From Comamonadaceae bacterium (lineage in GTDB: Bacteria > Pseudomonadota > Gammaproteobacteria > Burkholderiales > Burkholderiaceae), in NCBI GenBank assembly GCA_947374535.1, contig CANCCJ010000001.1, positions 1 through 64,000 on the forward strand: a stretch of DNA of 64,000 nt. Reading direction: 5' to 3'. The position numbers and the translations under genes were made by a program. This document shows, one piece after another, positions 32,359-41,578 of this stretch. Each line of letters opens with the position of its first letter. Position 1 is the first letter of the stretch. The notes beneath the pieces are model-generated. The model was not told the origin of the DNA, did no database searches, and saw only the letters and a list, made by a program, of their open reading frames with translations.

Positions 32359-33758
32359 GGCTTCCGAAAATATTTAGCATCCAAAAGAAGCTGCTACTTA
32401 CTTTTTTGGCGCTTTGGCTTCTCACTGTTGTAATCGCTACTTTTGCAGCGTATTGGTTCAGCGGAAAAGCGGCGCAAATATCTTTTGATCGCGTCTTAAA
32501 AGATGACGCATTAGCTTTGGCTGCACAAATTAAGTGGGATACCTCTGGCCCTCGATTTGGCGTTGATTCAAACACTGCCGACTTGCTGATTTTCGATTCG
32601 CTATCTCCTTCAAAATTCACACTGATTGACAAAATTGGAAGAAAAATTGCAGGCAATGCAGACTTACCTCCACCTCAATCCGTAGATGAAGAACACAGAC
32701 TTGAAGCCAAATTTTTTGATTTATCAGACCGTCAGGGAGATTTACGGGTAGTCGCTTTGAGAATTGACCATCAAAGTACTGCTGATTGGGTGTGGGTACT
32801 GGTTGGTGAATCTCACAGCAAAAGAACTCAAATTTCTCATGAGTTAGCGGCTGCTATTTTTCTTCCTGCGGTTGGGCTAGCTTTTGTAATAGTTCCTTTG
32901 CTTCTAATCGCAATTAGATTTGGGCTATCACCAGCCAAAGAAATCAGTGAGGCCGTCGCAGAAAAAGGAATTGACGATTTATCACCCTTGTCGTTAGAAA
33001 ATGTGCCTGAGGAATTGCGTGTGGTGATCTTGCACATCAATGACTTGCTACAAAGATTACAGGCCTCAGTCGCCCATGAGCGACTCTTCGTTGCGGATGC
33101 CGCGCATCAATTAAGAACTCCAATTGCAGGCATTAAATTGCTCATTGAAGATCTTGTACGAACACATAATGCTAATCCGCATCAACCGCCTGATGTGGAA
33201 GTTTTACAAGAACTGAATGCAGCATCTACAAGGGCTGCACATTTGGTTCGCCAACTGTTGAGTCTGGCACGATCAGACAGGTCCGAGATTCGACAGCTAG
33301 AGCAGTTCAGTCTTCAAGATTTACTGAGCGAGGTTGTCTCCCATTGGCAAAGGTCAATTGCCGCTGCACACAAGAAACTTAGCTTTGGTCCTAGCATTTA
33401 CAAAATTGGCCAAGTAAAAATTGTAGGAAGTGCTTTGCTATTGGAAGAGGCCATCGGCAATATCATTGATAACGCTGTGCAATACGGAGGTTCACAAATA
33501 CAAGTGGATGCACACTTGAATGGTCACGAACTAACTTTGCTCATTGAAGATGATGGTGCTGGTGTGCCGCCTCAAGACATACCCTTAATGCTCACCCCTT
33601 TTTGGCGAGGTGCTCATGGCAACACAATTGGCGTGGGACTGGGACTACCCATCGCTGAAAAAACATTACGACAAATGGGTGGCAGCATTCAAATACAAAG
33701 CCGTCCAAGATTTCCGGGTACGGCTGTAGCACTTAAGTTACCAATCATCGGTGCATGA
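32355..33758 (+). CDS. Sensor histidine kinase of the metal-type two-component pair
   Basis: The 467-residue membrane kinase has a first membrane segment near residues 12-32, a periplasmic sensor of about 130 residues, and a second membrane segment near 160-185 followed by a short HAMP-like linker. The phosphoacceptor H-box is ADAAHQLRTPIAGIKLL near 250, the N-box NIIDNAVQYG, G1 DDGAGVPP and G2 GVGLGLPIAEK. This is the EnvZ/CusS/QseC class. The sensor part lacks an obvious His- or Met-rich metal site, so the signal is not shown. Confidence 0.88.
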   Translation: MRLPKIFSIQKKLLLTFLALWLLTVVIATFAAYWFSGKAAQISFDRVLKDDALALAAQIKWDTSGPRFGVDSNTADLLIFDSLSPSKFTLIDKIGRKIAGNADLPPPQSVDEEHRLEAKFFDLSDRQGDLRVVALRIDHQSTADWVWVLVGESHSKRTQISHELAAAIFLPAVGLAFVIVPLLLIAIRFGLSPAKEISEAVAEKGIDDLSPLSLENVPEELRVVILHINDLLQRLQASVAHERLFVADAAHQLRTPIAGIKLLIEDLVRTHNANPHQPPDVEVLQELNAASTRAAHLVRQLLSLARSDRSEIRQLEQFSLQDLLSEVVSHWQRSIAAAHKKLSFGPSIYKIGQVKIVGSALLLEEAIGNIIDNAVQYGGSQIQVDAHLNGHELTLLIEDDGAGVPPQDIPLMLTPFWRGAHGNTIGVGLGLPIAEKTLRQMGGSIQIQSRPRFPGTAVALKLPIIGA

Positions 33759-33830
33759 CTTACTGGGGTTTAAGCTAATTTAAAGGTTTACTAAGGCACA
33801 CTAGAGGATCGAGTCACGAAGAATGAACCT

Positions 33831-35159
33831 TTGTTAACAAAAAAATCCCCTTTTCTGCGCACGTCAGCATTCGTAATCGCTATTGGCCTAAGCATTTCAA
33901 GCTATGCCGAGCCAGCGACTTCGACGGTAAATTCGCCCCTCACCTCTTACGTACAACCCTCGTCTGCTCAATCACTTGAGGAGTTGTCTTCTCAATTGCT
34001 GATGAACAACGCTCAACTCAAATCAGCGATGGGTTTAGGAGCTGCCGCCCAATTCGGAGTCAATCCTGCTAGAGCCTTAGACAACCCGAGCTTTAACCTG
34101 ACCCAAAATCAGCTTCGCCACAATCCATTGGCTGTGGGTACATCTCAAAGCATGTCTTGGTCTCTGACGCAAAACCTCCCTTGGCCAGGAAAAAAGCAAC
34201 TGAGCGGTGAAATCGCACAGTCACAAGCTAACTTCACCAAAGAGCAAGTCGAATTTCTGAAGGTACAACTCTTAGGACAGTTAAAGACGACTTGGAGTAA
34301 TTGGCAACAAACGCAAGTGCAAATTTCTATCGGAAAAACACAAGCTGATCGACTTGAGCAAATTAAAAGTATTGTCAAACTTCGTTATGCAAATAACGCA
34401 GCTGCGTACGTTGACTTTATCAATGCGCAAGTGACACAAGCTCAAATTCAAAGTGATCTGCTAGGTTTGGAACGTCAGTCGCAATCTCTACTTGCGCAAA
34501 TTGGATTCTTAATAGGTCGACCAGGTTCGGAAAATCTGCAATTAAAAATCGAATCGTCAAAGGTCGAATCCAATGCGCCTTCTCTGAATGACTTCAAACA
34601 AAAAGCGCTAGAGCTCAACCCTGCAATTAAAGCTTCGAAATATTCAGTACAAGCTGCACAGCACAATGTTGATTTAGCTGAACTGGGAAAACGCCCCGAC
34701 TTCAGCGTAGGTGTTCAAGCGAATCCTACGTATGCGCCATGGGGTACTGGGGGAAATGATTCATACGGTCTTAGCTTGGGTGCGACTTTCCCTTTGTATT
34801 TTGCTTCCAAAGAGCGTAACTTAATCGATCAAGCAAAAGCTCAGTTAGCTGCTGCACGCGATGCGGATGAGTCAGTTCAGCAGCAAGTTGAGCTTTCTGT
34901 TGAATCAGCCTACTTGCAATGGGCGCAAAGTATGCAACAGCTCAAGCTAATCGAAGAACGTATCGTTTCACAAGCCAAAGTCGCTTACCGAATGGCGTTA
35001 GGTAACTACAGCAACAACCAAGCCGGTTACACCGACTTGCTCAATGCATACAACGCATTAAAAACAGCTGAGTTGACACTTGAGCAAGCACGTAGTTCGG
35101 CTTTACAAGCCCGCATTAGCTTAGATGTGACGGTAGGCGAACTGAAAAATAATTTTTGA
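33831..35159 (+). CDS. TolC-family outer-membrane efflux channel (CusC/CzcC type)
   Basis: The 442-residue protein has a signal peptide (ending SSYA) and two repeats of the OEP domain with long helices. Markers include QNLPWPGKKQLSGEIAQSQ in the first repeat and YGLSLGATFPLYFASKERN in the second. The frame opens with TTG at 33831; an ATG nearby is out of frame, so the start is provisional. It forms the outer-membrane duct of the tripartite pump and lies directly before the adaptor and RND genes, overlapping or abutting them. Confidence 0.85.
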   Translation: MLTKKSPFLRTSAFVIAIGLSISSYAEPATSTVNSPLTSYVQPSSAQSLEELSSQLLMNNAQLKSAMGLGAAAQFGVNPARALDNPSFNLTQNQLRHNPLAVGTSQSMSWSLTQNLPWPGKKQLSGEIAQSQANFTKEQVEFLKVQLLGQLKTTWSNWQQTQVQISIGKTQADRLEQIKSIVKLRYANNAAAYVDFINAQVTQAQIQSDLLGLERQSQSLLAQIGFLIGRPGSENLQLKIESSKVESNAPSLNDFKQKALELNPAIKASKYSVQAAQHNVDLAELGKRPDFSVGVQANPTYAPWGTGGNDSYGLSLGATFPLYFASKERNLIDQAKAQLAAARDADESVQQQVELSVESAYLQWAQSMQQLKLIEERIVSQAKVAYRMALGNYSNNQAGYTDLLNAYNALKTAELTLEQARSSALQARISLDVTVGELKNNF

Positions 35160-35164
35160 AAATC

Positions 35165-36322
35165 ATGAATAAAAAAACTTTAATTGCAATTACCGTTGCC
35201 GGTGCTGTTGGTGCCTTAGTCGGATTTGCTGGTAGTCGACTTGGTGTCATCAGCGCTACAGAAGCACATCCGCTGAGCGCTGAATCTGGAAGTGCCAATG
35301 GGTATAAGAATTCAAAAATTGCTAATGAACTTATTCAAACGAATCAAGTAGAAGCACAAGAAATTTCAGAACTTGTGAATGTCAACGGAAAAATTGCGCT
35401 GAACGGTTTAAAAGTTCATCAAATTTCTTCACGTGTTCCCGGTCGAATCGATAGGCTCATCATGGTCGAGGGCAGCTCTGTTAAAGCAGGCGAGCCGCTG
35501 GCTTGGATTTACAGTGCCGAGTTTATTTCTGCTCAAAACGAGTTTTTGTTAGCACGGCGTACTGCGCGAACAGTCAATACGCAAGCGACACAAGACTTGT
35601 ATGAAGACGCCAAAGCAACGCTTGAAGGTTCGCGAAATAAATTAAGAATTCTTGGCACCAGCAACTCCGACATACAACAACTAGAGAAATCAGGTGTCGC
35701 CCAAGAGTACATGACCATTGCTTCTCCAATCAGTGGAAAAATCACAAAAAGAAATGTTGATCCTGGTGGATTTCTTGATACTGGCTCGAGCTTAGGCTCC
35801 GTAGCCGACATGTCATCGCTTTGGTTCCTAGGCAACGTATTTGAAGGTGACCTAGTGAAACTCAAGGAAGGTCAAGAGGTCAACATTCGAGTTGCAGGTG
35901 TAAATACTGCTGACATTTACAAGGGCCAAATCAGTTTCATATCGCCCACCGTTGACCCCCAAACTCATGCGGTTGTCATTCGTGTTGACTTGCCTAATTT
36001 AAAGGGGACGCTAAAACCGGACATGTTTGCGAAAGCTGAAGTCAATGTCGGTCGCCGCAAGCTTCCAGTCGTTCCGCGTGCTGCGGTCGTGCAAGATGGC
36101 GCTGAATCATTTGTGGTTCGACAAAAAGATGATGGCAGCTTTGAACGAGTTTCCGTTATTACTGTTCCTGCAAATGATATGGATCATCTGGCGATCACTT
36201 CAGGCATCACCACCGATGACAAAGTAGTTATTGAAGGCGGCGTGCTGGTAGACCGATCTATCGTCAATTCGAACAAAATCAAAAACTCAATTTCTGAATA
36301 TGCCAAGAAGGTGAATCCATGA
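35165..36322 (+). CDS. RND efflux periplasmic adaptor (membrane fusion protein)
   Basis: The 385-residue adaptor has an N-terminal membrane anchor, a lipoyl/barrel-sandwich hybrid split around a helical hairpin (IDRLIMVEGSSVKAGEPLAWIYS ... ITKRNVDPGGFLDTG), a beta-barrel (VNIRVAG ... FISPTVDPQTHAVVIRVDLPN) and a membrane-proximal domain. This is the CusB/CzcB layout. No Met- or His-rich metal-binding N-terminus is visible. The ATG at 35165 lies five bases after the channel stop. Its own stop overlaps the RND gene start by four bases. Confidence 0.88.
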   Translation: MNKKTLIAITVAGAVGALVGFAGSRLGVISATEAHPLSAESGSANGYKNSKIANELIQTNQVEAQEISELVNVNGKIALNGLKVHQISSRVPGRIDRLIMVEGSSVKAGEPLAWIYSAEFISAQNEFLLARRTARTVNTQATQDLYEDAKATLEGSRNKLRILGTSNSDIQQLEKSGVAQEYMTIASPISGKITKRNVDPGGFLDTGSSLGSVADMSSLWFLGNVFEGDLVKLKEGQEVNIRVAGVNTADIYKGQISFISPTVDPQTHAVVIRVDLPNLKGTLKPDMFAKAEVNVGRRKLPVVPRAAVVQDGAESFVVRQKDDGSFERVSVITVPANDMDHLAITSGITTDDKVVIEGGVLVDRSIVNSNKIKNSISEYAKKVNP

Positions 36323-39300
36323 ACGGCGGTGGATCTAGCTACGGGCCCTATAAGTTTGCACGTCTTGTCATTCGACGACGCTGGCTAGTAGCGGCGGCAT
36401 GTCTCGCGCTTCTCGTTGCAGGAATTCAAGCCTTCAGCAAATTACCTATTGAACCCTATCCGAACGTTTCGCCTCTCAACGTGCAAGTCATTACCCAATG
36501 GGCGGGGCGCAGCACACTCGAAGTTGAACAACAACTCACCATTCCAATCGAAACCGCATTGGCTGGCTTGCCTGATGTCAAAGCGTTCCGATCCATCTCA
36601 TTGTTTGGACTCAGCGTAGTCACCATTCAATTCACAGACAGCACAACTTCATTCGTTGCGCGAAACAACGTCATTCAGTATTTGAATAATGCAAGTCTGC
36701 CTTCTGGCGTAAATCCGAACCTCTCACCGAATGCAGATGCATTAGGTGAAATCATGAGATACCGCATTGATGCTCCTGGCTGGGACCTGACCTCGGTTAA
36801 AACCCTGCAGGAGTGGTCAGTCTATAAATCGATAAAAACTGTGCCAGGCATTGCTGATGTGACGGCTTTTGGAGGTCGCGTTAAGCAATATCAAGTTTTA
36901 CCAGACCCGAGTCGTCTACAGCTTTACAACATCACGTTGGCTCAACTCATGATGGCAGTGAGTAATGGCAACGGAAACTCAGGTGGGGATGTGCTGAACA
37001 CTGGCAGCCAACGAGTTGTTGTTCGCGGTGTCGGCATGTTGCGCACATTAGATGATGTAAAGAATATTGTTATCACAACCAATAATTCAGTACCTGTCCG
37101 CGTAGGAGACGTCTCTGAGGTGCTAACAGGTTTTGCACCAAGGCTTGGCTTGGTTGCACAAAATGAAAATGATGACATCGTGGAGGCTATTGTTCTCATG
37201 CGACGGGGAGGCAATGCAAGCGAAGTGTTGGGAAAGGTACGAGAGCGCATCGCTGAGGTGAATGCCACAGGGCTGCCTAGCGGCGTTCAAATTACGCCCT
37301 TTTATGATCGTCAACACCTTTTGGATCTAACGGTTGATACTGTTAAACACACGCTCATCGTCGGTATCGCGTTGGTTTTGCTAGTTCTTTACGCATTTCT
37401 TGCAAACTTTAAAGGCGCTTTAATTGTTGCCATGGTGATACCACTTGGACTGTGTGCTGCTTTCGTTGGCATGATTCAGGTAGGAATCCCTGCAAACTTG
37501 ATTTCTTTAGGTGCCGTTGATTTCGGATTAATTGTTGATGCGGCAGTTATCGTGATTGAAAACATCATTCGCCTCATAGAACAAAAGCGACACGCAAAGC
37601 TGACCGATACCATCGTTGCTGCTGTCACGGAAGTCCAACGACCAGTGATTTTCTCAACCGGAATCATCATCGTGGCTTATTCGCCGCTATTTATCCTAGG
37701 CGGCGTTGAAGGAAAAATTTTCCATCCAATGGGCATGACTATGGGGGTAGCACTGCTAGCCTCTATCGCATTGGCTTTAACCTTAGTACCTGCGATGGCC
37801 TCATTTGCATATAACAGTACGACTGAATTGCATGAGCCAAACTACATCATCAAGGTAATGAGCAAGTACCGTCAACTGGTTGGGCAACTTCTTGATAAAC
37901 CCAAAGCCGTTTTAATTTCAGCCTTAAGTGCTTTCGTTATTGCGCTGTTTTTATTGACCCGATTAGGTACCTCGTTTCTTCCCACGCTAGAAGAAAATAA
38001 TTTGTGGGTTCGTGTCACTCTTCCTACAACAGTGGATCTCGACTATTCGCTCAAAGTAAGCAAGCACCTACGCGAATTGTTTATGCACCAACCTGAGGTA
38101 AGAAGTGTCACCGCACAAGTTGGTCGCCCCGACGATGGCACGGACGCCACAGGCGTGTTCAATCAAGAGTATTCCGTTGCTTTCAAGGAGCCGTCGCAAT
38201 GGCCCAAAGATGTCACGCGCGAAGACGTTGTCAAGCGTTTAAAAACAGAACTCGACACAATTCCAGGCATTGACATTAGTTTTTCTCAATATATCCAAGA
38301 CAACGTTTCAGAAGCTTTATCTGGCGTGAAGGGTGAGAACTCCGTAAAAATTTTTGGTGGTGACTTAGAACAACTCACCGACATTGCAGAACACATTGAG
38401 CGCGTGCTTGACACGACACCTGGTGTGGTGGATGCAGGCGTACTTCGTGCGATGGGACAGCCAACACTCAACATCGTGATTGATCGTGGCGCATGTGCAC
38501 GGTTTGGCATAAATGTCAGTGATTTACAAAACGTAATTTCTAATGCAATTGGTGGAGGTGTGGCGACAACTGTTTTAGAGGGAGAGCGCCGTGTAGATGT
38601 GGCAATTCGCCTACCAAGCACGGATCGATCGAATATCGATAAATTAGGAATTTTGCTTGTCGATGCCCCAGATGGCTCTCGCATCCCATTGAATGCGTTG
38701 GCTCGAATTGAACAATCGAATGGCCCCTTCTTTGTCTATCGTGAGGGGGCTCAACGCTACATGGCAGTGAAATTTGGTATTCGTGGACGAGATTTGGGAA
38801 GCACCGTTGCCGACCTACAAAATCGTATTGATAAAGAAATCAAATTGCCACGCGGATATTCTCTCAAGTGGGCCGGTCAATTTGACCAAATGAAAGAGGC
38901 GCAGAAAAAACTCTCGCTCATCATTCCTGCCACCTTGGCAGTAATTTTTATGCTGCTCTACTTTGCTTTCAATAATTTCCGTGATGCGGGGTTAGTGCTT
39001 ATGAATGTTCCATTTGCAGCAATTGGCGGCATCATGGCTCTGTATCTAACAGGCGAAGAACTTTCAATTTCAGCCGCAATTGGCTTCTTGTCTTTGTTTG
39101 GAATTGCAATTCAAGATGGGTTGATTCTTATCTCTTACATTCGTAAATTACTTGATGAAAAAGAAAGTAAATACGGCATGCTCACTTTTGAAGGTTTGCG
39201 TGAGTCGGTGCTAGAGGGCGCTTCACTTCGAATGAGGCCTGTTTTGATGACTGCGCTGCTTGCTGGTCTTGGGCTATTGCCTGCTGCACTATCACATGCA

Positions 39301-39438
39301 ATTGGTTCACAAGCACAAAGACCACTGGCACTCGTTATTGTTGGGGGCATGATGACCACAACGCTTCTCACACTATTGGTGTTACCAGTGATCTATCTTG
39401 TCGTTCGCCATCATGGACTTAAACGCTCAATCAGTTAA
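36319..39438 (+). CDS. Heavy-metal-type RND efflux permease (CusA/CzcA family)
   Basis: The 1039-residue inner-membrane pump drives substrate export with protons. It has twelve membrane segments and two large periplasmic loops, with the HME-RND opening PIEPYPNVSPLNVQVITQWAG. The proton-relay helix reads LGAVDFGLIVDAAVIVIEN, which has the two Asp and the Glu of the CzcA/CusA type. The mixed sequence of this motif does not clearly place it with Zn/Co/Cd or Cu/Ag pumps, so the metal is open. It is the last gene of the two-component/efflux cluster; a hairpin at 39518-39541 follows. Confidence 0.88.
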   Translation: MNGGGSSYGPYKFARLVIRRRWLVAAACLALLVAGIQAFSKLPIEPYPNVSPLNVQVITQWAGRSTLEVEQQLTIPIETALAGLPDVKAFRSISLFGLSVVTIQFTDSTTSFVARNNVIQYLNNASLPSGVNPNLSPNADALGEIMRYRIDAPGWDLTSVKTLQEWSVYKSIKTVPGIADVTAFGGRVKQYQVLPDPSRLQLYNITLAQLMMAVSNGNGNSGGDVLNTGSQRVVVRGVGMLRTLDDVKNIVITTNNSVPVRVGDVSEVLTGFAPRLGLVAQNENDDIVEAIVLMRRGGNASEVLGKVRERIAEVNATGLPSGVQITPFYDRQHLLDLTVDTVKHTLIVGIALVLLVLYAFLANFKGALIVAMVIPLGLCAAFVGMIQVGIPANLISLGAVDFGLIVDAAVIVIENIIRLIEQKRHAKLTDTIVAAVTEVQRPVIFSTGIIIVAYSPLFILGGVEGKIFHPMGMTMGVALLASIALALTLVPAMASFAYNSTTELHEPNYIIKVMSKYRQLVGQLLDKPKAVLISALSAFVIALFLLTRLGTSFLPTLEENNLWVRVTLPTTVDLDYSLKVSKHLRELFMHQPEVRSVTAQVGRPDDGTDATGVFNQEYSVAFKEPSQWPKDVTREDVVKRLKTELDTIPGIDISFSQYIQDNVSEALSGVKGENSVKIFGGDLEQLTDIAEHIERVLDTTPGVVDAGVLRAMGQPTLNIVIDRGACARFGINVSDLQNVISNAIGGGVATTVLEGERRVDVAIRLPSTDRSNIDKLGILLVDAPDGSRIPLNALARIEQSNGPFFVYREGAQRYMAVKFGIRGRDLGSTVADLQNRIDKEIKLPRGYSLKWAGQFDQMKEAQKKLSLIIPATLAVIFMLLYFAFNNFRDAGLVLMNVPFAAIGGIMALYLTGEELSISAAIGFLSLFGIAIQDGLILISYIRKLLDEKESKYGMLTFEGLRESVLEGASLRMRPVLMTALLAGLGLLPAALSHAIGSQAQRPLALVIVGGMMTTTLLTLLVLPVIYLVVRHHGLKRSIS

Positions 39439-39517
39439 GCGAGTCCCGATATCTGAGGCAAAGCCCATGGTCCACACCTCGCTAACGGTTTGCGCCAGTT
39501 GCAGTGGCAAGCGTTAA

Positions 39518-39541
39518 AAGGGACAGCCGGTACTGTCCCTT
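39518..39541 (+). terminator. Hairpin AAGGGACAG/CTGTCCCTT after the RND gene
   Basis: The two 9-base arms are perfect complements around a six-base loop, placed 80 bases past the RND stop. A T run is missing on either strand, so it may be a transcript-end stem or a REP-like element rather than a classic terminator. GGGACAG-type palindromes also occur with REP-associated transposases; only one copy was noticed in this window. Confidence 0.45.
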
Positions 39542-39683
39542 AAGTTGATAAACAAGGTGAAAACTCCACGACCCACCTCTGATAGATAGGCCTTACTGCT
39601 ATCTAGATTGATGGGAAACCATCATTTTTAGAAAGTACAGGACCGAAATAAAGAGGTTAAAAGGCGCTCGTCCAAGCACCGCG

Positions 39684-39702
39684 TATTTCCACGGTGGAAA
39701 TA
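39684..39702. promoter_or_regulatory. 19-bp perfect palindrome TATTTCCACGGTGGAAATA
   Basis: Two 9-base arms are exact inverted repeats around a single central base. GGCGCT occurs in direct orientation on both sides (39663 and 39705). The size and symmetry fit an operator for a dimeric regulator or a recombination-related site. It lies 80 bases left of the att-like repeat and 530 bases before the first winged-helix gene. Confidence 0.45.
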
Positions 39703-39781
39703 TAGGCGCTGATGAAATTTACAAAACCCTAAAAACAAAACGCCAACAAGAACCTAAGTTGTTGTCGGCGTTGAATTTTAT

Positions 39782-39799
39782 ATGGGGTGGCTGATGGGG
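39782..39799. repeat. Direct copy of the tRNA-His 3' end (att-like)
   Basis: ATGGGGTGGCTGATGGGG is identical to 41873-41890, where it forms the last 17 bases of tRNA-His including CCA plus one base. The two copies have the same orientation and are separated by 2.1 kb lying on the 3' side of the tRNA. This is the footprint left when an integrase inserts an element into a tRNA 3' end. Confidence 0.65.
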
Positions 39800-40232
39800 T
39801 TATTTTTCAGCTCAAATCCTAAGCACCTGATTTCATTGAATTTTTACTTGCCTTGCACGCGTTAGTAGCACCCGATAGGCATTCTTCAAATGAAGCTGCC
39901 TGTCAGCCGCGCTTACTCGCTGCGATTTTGTACCGCCGAAGCTGAAATAACACCACTGGTTGCTAAAGTAGCGAAAGTCAGCGTCCCAACAAACACATGC
40001 ATTTGATTGACTTGACACTTCCGACATGGGTCAATAGTGCTGGGTAAAAACAGCACTAAAGGTTTTTTGCAGCTTCACAGCAACACGGTTAGATCGATGT
40101 TGACTGCAGATAGTTTCTATTTTGTTATTTAAATAGTGATATTTTGTATAACTACATACTAAGTTGGTATACGAATTAGGTGGTCTTTAAAATCCATTGG
40201 TGTAGGATTAAATAATTGATTTGTAAGACCAT

Positions 40233-40592
40233 ATGTTCGAATATTCTGAAAAGCACAAATTCGCTGTCTTTTTAAAGGAGTTTAGAACACTTACGTCTTC
40301 TCACTTACCAATTGGTCACTCATTTATTCCATTTGATATCTTGATTTCAGTCTATGTTTCTTGGTTGAACAAAGAGACTTTGCCCATCAAAATGCTCTTT
40401 GTAAATCTGCCATATAGCGAAATGGGAATCAGATATCACTTTAATAAATTGGTTGCAAATGATTGGATCTTGTTGAACAGTGACCCAAGGGACTTGAGGG
40501 TTAAAGTTTGTACGCCATCTGCGAAGTTATTGGCAAAAATGGATTCAATATTTGGTGACTTCAAGCGTTTGATCGTTTCAGTGAAACATTAA
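40233..40592 (+). CDS. Small winged-helix (MarR-like) protein
   Basis: The 119-residue protein has a helical N-terminus (VFLKEFRTLTSSHL), then a winged-helix-like segment: MLFVNLPYSEMGIRYHFNKLVANDWILLNSDPRDLRVKVCTPSAKLL, where the wing DPRDLR leads into the last strand as in MarR-type regulators. The recognition helix would be EMGIRYHFNKLV. It is probably a DNA-binding regulator; targets are unknown. It lies ten bases before a second winged-helix gene and is AT-rich. Confidence 0.55.
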   Translation: MFEYSEKHKFAVFLKEFRTLTSSHLPIGHSFIPFDILISVYVSWLNKETLPIKMLFVNLPYSEMGIRYHFNKLVANDWILLNSDPRDLRVKVCTPSAKLLAKMDSIFGDFKRLIVSVKH

Positions 40593-40620
40593 GATTTTCA
40601 AATTGAGGTTCTCTTCATCA

Positions 40621-40962
40621 ATGAATACTTATCTAAAGTATCTTCAACTAACTCATGCAATCGATAGTTCAATTCAGATATCACCTGCAATTGATGAAAC
40701 TGCAAAGCAACTGCTCAATGTGGTGGCATTGCGACAGGATCAAGGTAAAGCTCTGACTGTGAGTGATGCAATGGCTTTGCGTTCAATTGCAAGTCCTGCG
40801 ACCATTCATCGCAAGCTCGATGATTTACGTGTATCCGGGTTGATTAAGCAAATCTTTGATGGCAAAAATCGCCGTACGAAGCACCTAGTGCTAACTGAGC
40901 TAGCTGAAGAAAAATTTTCTACGCTTGGTATGTTGATGTTGCAAGCAAAATCTTCTGGGTGA
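40621..40962 (+). CDS. Second small winged-helix regulator
   Basis: This 113-residue protein has a clear MarR-type reading head: LTVSDAMALRSIASPATIHRKLDDLRVSGLIKQI, then a wing with DGKNRRTKHLVLTELAEEKF. The N-terminal helices (ETAKQLLNVVALRQDQG) match the usual layout. The ATG at 40621 is used; a TTG at 40603 would add six residues. It follows the preceding winged-helix gene by 28 bases, and two adjacent small regulators of the same fold suggest a heteromeric or dual switch. Its targets may be the palindromes upstream. Confidence 0.6.
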   Translation: MNTYLKYLQLTHAIDSSIQISPAIDETAKQLLNVVALRQDQGKALTVSDAMALRSIASPATIHRKLDDLRVSGLIKQIFDGKNRRTKHLVLTELAEEKFSTLGMLMLQAKSSG

Positions 40963-41038
40963 GCTTCGAGTCGAGTGCTATCCCCAGGCGATAGTGCCAA
41001 AGTTAGCAAGACGCTTGACTAGTTGAATGCACACACTT

Positions 41039-41578
41039 TCAAAGTGCTCGACGTACCAAAGGGACTAGGAGCCCAAAGCACGCTAAAACTAAAACTGTGC
41101 CTAGCCAGTCCCCAACCATCATCATTGCGGCGCTTGCCAAAAAGTTCTCTGTACGCCCTGTCCAAAAGTACCAAGTCTGATGAATCAATGGACTGATGAT
41201 TGCAAACAAGACAGATACTTTGAAAAGCCCGAAGGGATTCAAGTTAGATAGTTCTCTATCGAGCTTAAGGAGATCAATAGCAAGATGTCGAGCAACGAAC
41301 GGTGCCAGTCCTGCGAGCGAACCAGTGATGAAAAGGCTCAGATAGCTGCCATCAAAGTACAGCAGATAAGTTATGAGTGTGGATGCGATCATGATACCTA
41401 GCGCTCCATCAATCGCAAACAATAAAACAAAGGCTAATCGCAAGCCACTGGGCAGAAAAATCAAATCAACACGATGCGAATAATGAAGTGATCCAAAGAG
41501 AGTCATGTTGACTTGGTACAAGACAAAGTAAACGGCAGCCGTGAAGGCAATGATCAGAAACCGATTTTTATAGGCCAC
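41039..41578 (-). CDS. MASE1-like integral membrane protein, 179 aa
   Basis: The protein has five or six membrane segments and the MASE1-like stretch LIFLPSGLRLAFVLLFAIDGALGIMIAS, which in sensor proteins forms an integral membrane input domain. No kinase, GGDEF or other output domain follows, so it is a stand-alone membrane module. The GTG start at 41578 is chosen because AAAAGGA precedes it by about seven bases. A longer frame reaching 41869 would run through the tRNA-His terminator (41778-41806) and is rejected. It is the gene next to the tRNA in the island. Confidence 0.55.
   Translation of the reverse strand: MAYKNRFLIIAFTAAVYFVLYQVNMTLFGSLHYSHRVDLIFLPSGLRLAFVLLFAIDGALGIMIASTLITYLLYFDGSYLSLFITGSLAGLAPFVARHLAIDLLKLDRELSNLNPFGLFKVSVLFAIISPLIHQTWYFWTGRTENFLASAAMMMVGDWLGTVLVLACFGLLVPLVRRAL

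Larger units (their letters stand above)
39439..40232. other. 794-base non-coding stretch with hairpins, palindrome and att-like repeat
   Basis: No supported gene lies here. The stretch contains a perfect 9-bp-stem hairpin at 39518-39541, a 19-bp palindrome at 39684-39702 and an imperfect stem AACGCCAACAA/TTGTTGTCGGCGTT at 39739-39772. The tRNA-His-like repeat follows at 39782-39799. The last 200 bases are very AT-rich and should contain the promoter of the following small gene. The packing of several dyads suggests an element end or operator region. Confidence 0.5.

Noticed and set aside
39518..39541. REP element with associated transposase
   Set aside because: Only a single copy of the GGGACAG palindrome was noticed and there is no REP-associated transposase gene in the window.
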